In this document: piece by piece, positions 12,101 through 13,166 of the stretch
How positions within the stretch are numbered: position 1 is the stretch's first letter
Layout: each line of letters opens with the position of its first letter
From: an uncultured Bacillota bacterium
GTDB lineage: Bacteria > Bacillota_I > Bacilli_A > RF39 > UBA660
DNA: 13,166 bases
Direction of reading: 5' to 3'
NCBI GenBank assembly: GCA_947179265.1
Contig: CAMXBB010000014.1
Location: 1-13,166 of the forward strand
The notes under the pieces: generated by a model
Seen by the model: the letters and a program-made list of their open reading frames with translations, nothing else
What the model was told of the DNA's origin: nothing
Databases searched by the model: none
Program-made: the position numbers and the translations under genes

Positions 12101-13166
12101 ATGAATAAGAAAAAATATATAATTATAGGTGTTATTTTTGCTTTATTATGTGGTTTATTTATCTTTCTTTATTTAGGATATAAACGAGTTGAAGAAAAAA
12201 GTGAACCAACTATAAATGCCTTAGATACTATTAAATCAAGGATTGTAGATGTTGATTGGTCAAGTTATACTACTCAAGATATTAAATTAGAAAAGTCATT
12301 AACAATTACAACTGAAGGAATATTCCATTTAACTGGAGAGATTAAAGATGGCTTTATCATGATTAATACTAAGGGAAAAGTAAAATTGATACTAGATAAT
12401 GTCAGTATTACTAACTCTATTGGACCAGCTATATATGTTGATGATGCCAAAAGAGTGGAACTTGAGCTTGCAGAGAATTCAATAAATACTTTAACTGATA
12501 GCAAGATATATACAGGTAGTGATGCGGATGCTTGTATTTATAGTAAAGATGATTTACTAATATCAGGTACAGGTACTTTAAATATTAAAGCTAATCACGC
12601 TCTAGGAATTCATACGAAGAAGGATTTTAAGATAAATGATGGAAATATTAATATTAATTCTATTGATGATGGAATATGTGGTAAGGATTCTATAGAGATA
12701 GTAAAAGGAAATATTAATATAGATACACAAAAGAATGCCTTAAAGTCATCTAATACTAAAGATTATGATAGAGGTTTTATTCTTATTAGAGATGGAAATT
12801 TGAATCTAAATAGTAGATTGGATGGAATTCAAGCAGAGAAAGTTTTATTTATAGAGAATGGAAATATTAATATAAAGACAACTGGTAATCCTCAAGAAAA
12901 AGAGAATGGAAAGACGATATCAGCTAAAGGACTAAAAGGAGAAAGTATTTTAATCGAATCGGGAAATATAAATCTTGATGTAACTGATGATGGAATTCAT
13001 GCTAATGATTATATTCAAATATTGGATGGAAACTATAATATTAAATCAGGTGATGATGCTATTCACGCTGCTAAAAAGGTAATAATTGAATCTGGAAATA
13101 TTGAAATTGAAGAGAGTTATGAAGGAATTGAAGCTGGAGATATTATTATCAATAATGGAGTGATAA
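12101..13166 (+). CDS. Membrane-anchored beta-helix carbohydrate-binding protein (Cthe_2159/DUF4353-like), 3' end missing
   Basis: An open frame of 355 codons runs off the right edge without a stop. The ATG has AGGTGAT (12089-12095) six bases upstream, overlapping the previous stop. Residues 1-6 are basic, 7-26 form a membrane anchor (IIIGVIFALLCGLF), and 27-45 form a linker. From about residue 75 the protein is a chain of parallel beta-helix repeats of some 20 to 27 residues. The unit has a GNINI-type strand and a DDGI(H/C)A-type turn, seen for example as DDGICGKDSIEI, DDGIHANDYIQI and DDAIHAAKKVII. This matches the carbohydrate-binding domain family named after Clostridium thermocellum Cthe_2159, a calcium- and polysaccharide-binding beta-helix. 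It is the seventh gene of the operon and sits outside the membrane, where it could bind the polymer made by the other genes. Confidence 0.85.
   Translation, partial: MNKKKYIIIGVIFALLCGLFIFLYLGYKRVEEKSEPTINALDTIKSRIVDVDWSSYTTQDIKLEKSLTITTEGIFHLTGEIKDGFIMINTKGKVKLILDNVSITNSIGPAIYVDDAKRVELELAENSINTLTDSKIYTGSDADACIYSKDDLLISGTGTLNIKANHALGIHTKKDFKINDGNININSIDDGICGKDSIEIVKGNINIDTQKNALKSSNTKDYDRGFILIRDGNLNLNSRLDGIQAEKVLFIENGNINIKTTGNPQEKENGKTISAKGLKGESILIESGNINLDVTDDGIHANDYIQILDGNYNIKSGDDAIHAAKKVIIESGNIEIEESYEGIEAGDIIINNGVI

Noticed and set aside
12274..12504. Leftward 76-codon frame near the right end
   Set aside because: It is antisense to the beta-helix protein gene, which continues past the window and has a clear start and anchor.
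12620..13166. Repeated GGAAATATTAATAT-like units suggesting a CRISPR or tandem repeat array
   Set aside because: The units vary, lie in frame and encode the GNINI strands of a beta-helix. No constant repeat with unique spacers is present.

Overview
The window looks like a low-GC, Gram-positive-type bacterium. The DNA is very AT-rich, ribosome binding sites are strong AGGAGG or AAGGGGGA types, both tRNAs encode their CCA end, and there is a sortase with a wall-anchored thioester adhesin. An uncultured gut Bacilli/Erysipelotrichia-like lineage near the Mollicutes is a reasonable guess, but no marker gene here fixes the taxonomy. All 11 genes with a visible stop end in TAA or TAG. Tryptophan is TGG wherever I checked, so a standard bacterial code explains the genes.

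Region 1 (1-3270) is a set of single genes. The first codons of a leftward gene (1-25) diverge from a rightward, probably cytosolic protein with an HEMGH metallopeptidase motif (124-1230). A bidirectional terminator separates that gene from a convergent ADP-ribose-pyrophosphatase-like Nudix hydrolase (1277-1903, minus). The Nudix promoter region carries a perfect 16-bp palindrome. A divergent gene (2146-3000) encodes an unrecognised protein with a transglutaminase-like Cys/His/Asp pattern. After another bidirectional terminator come two leftward tRNA genes, Ile2-type (CAT) and then Leu(TAG), with their own promoter.

Region 2 (3433-6432) is a self-contained surface-adhesin operon with a good promoter and a good terminator. 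It encodes a secreted thioester-domain adhesin with two isopeptide-type Cna-B/SpaA domains and an unusual sorting signal (VPSTD instead of LPXTG). An overlapping sortase gene and an unknown five-helix membrane protein follow.

Region 3 (6453 to the right edge) is a tightly packed operon with its own promoter. Its order is CotH-type kinase, GT2-GtrA glycosyltransferase, phosphodiester glycosidase (NAGPA family), small four-helix membrane protein, VTC-type polyphosphate polymerase domain, DUF4956 membrane protein, and a membrane-anchored beta-helix carbohydrate-binding protein cut by the window end. The gene set reads as an envelope system that makes, exports, phosphorylates, trims and binds a phosphate-containing polymer. 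The individual families are known, but the physiological product of such a cluster is not, and this is the best candidate for an undescribed system here. Arginine codon use differs sharply between regions 2 and 3, which suggests different histories or expression levels.
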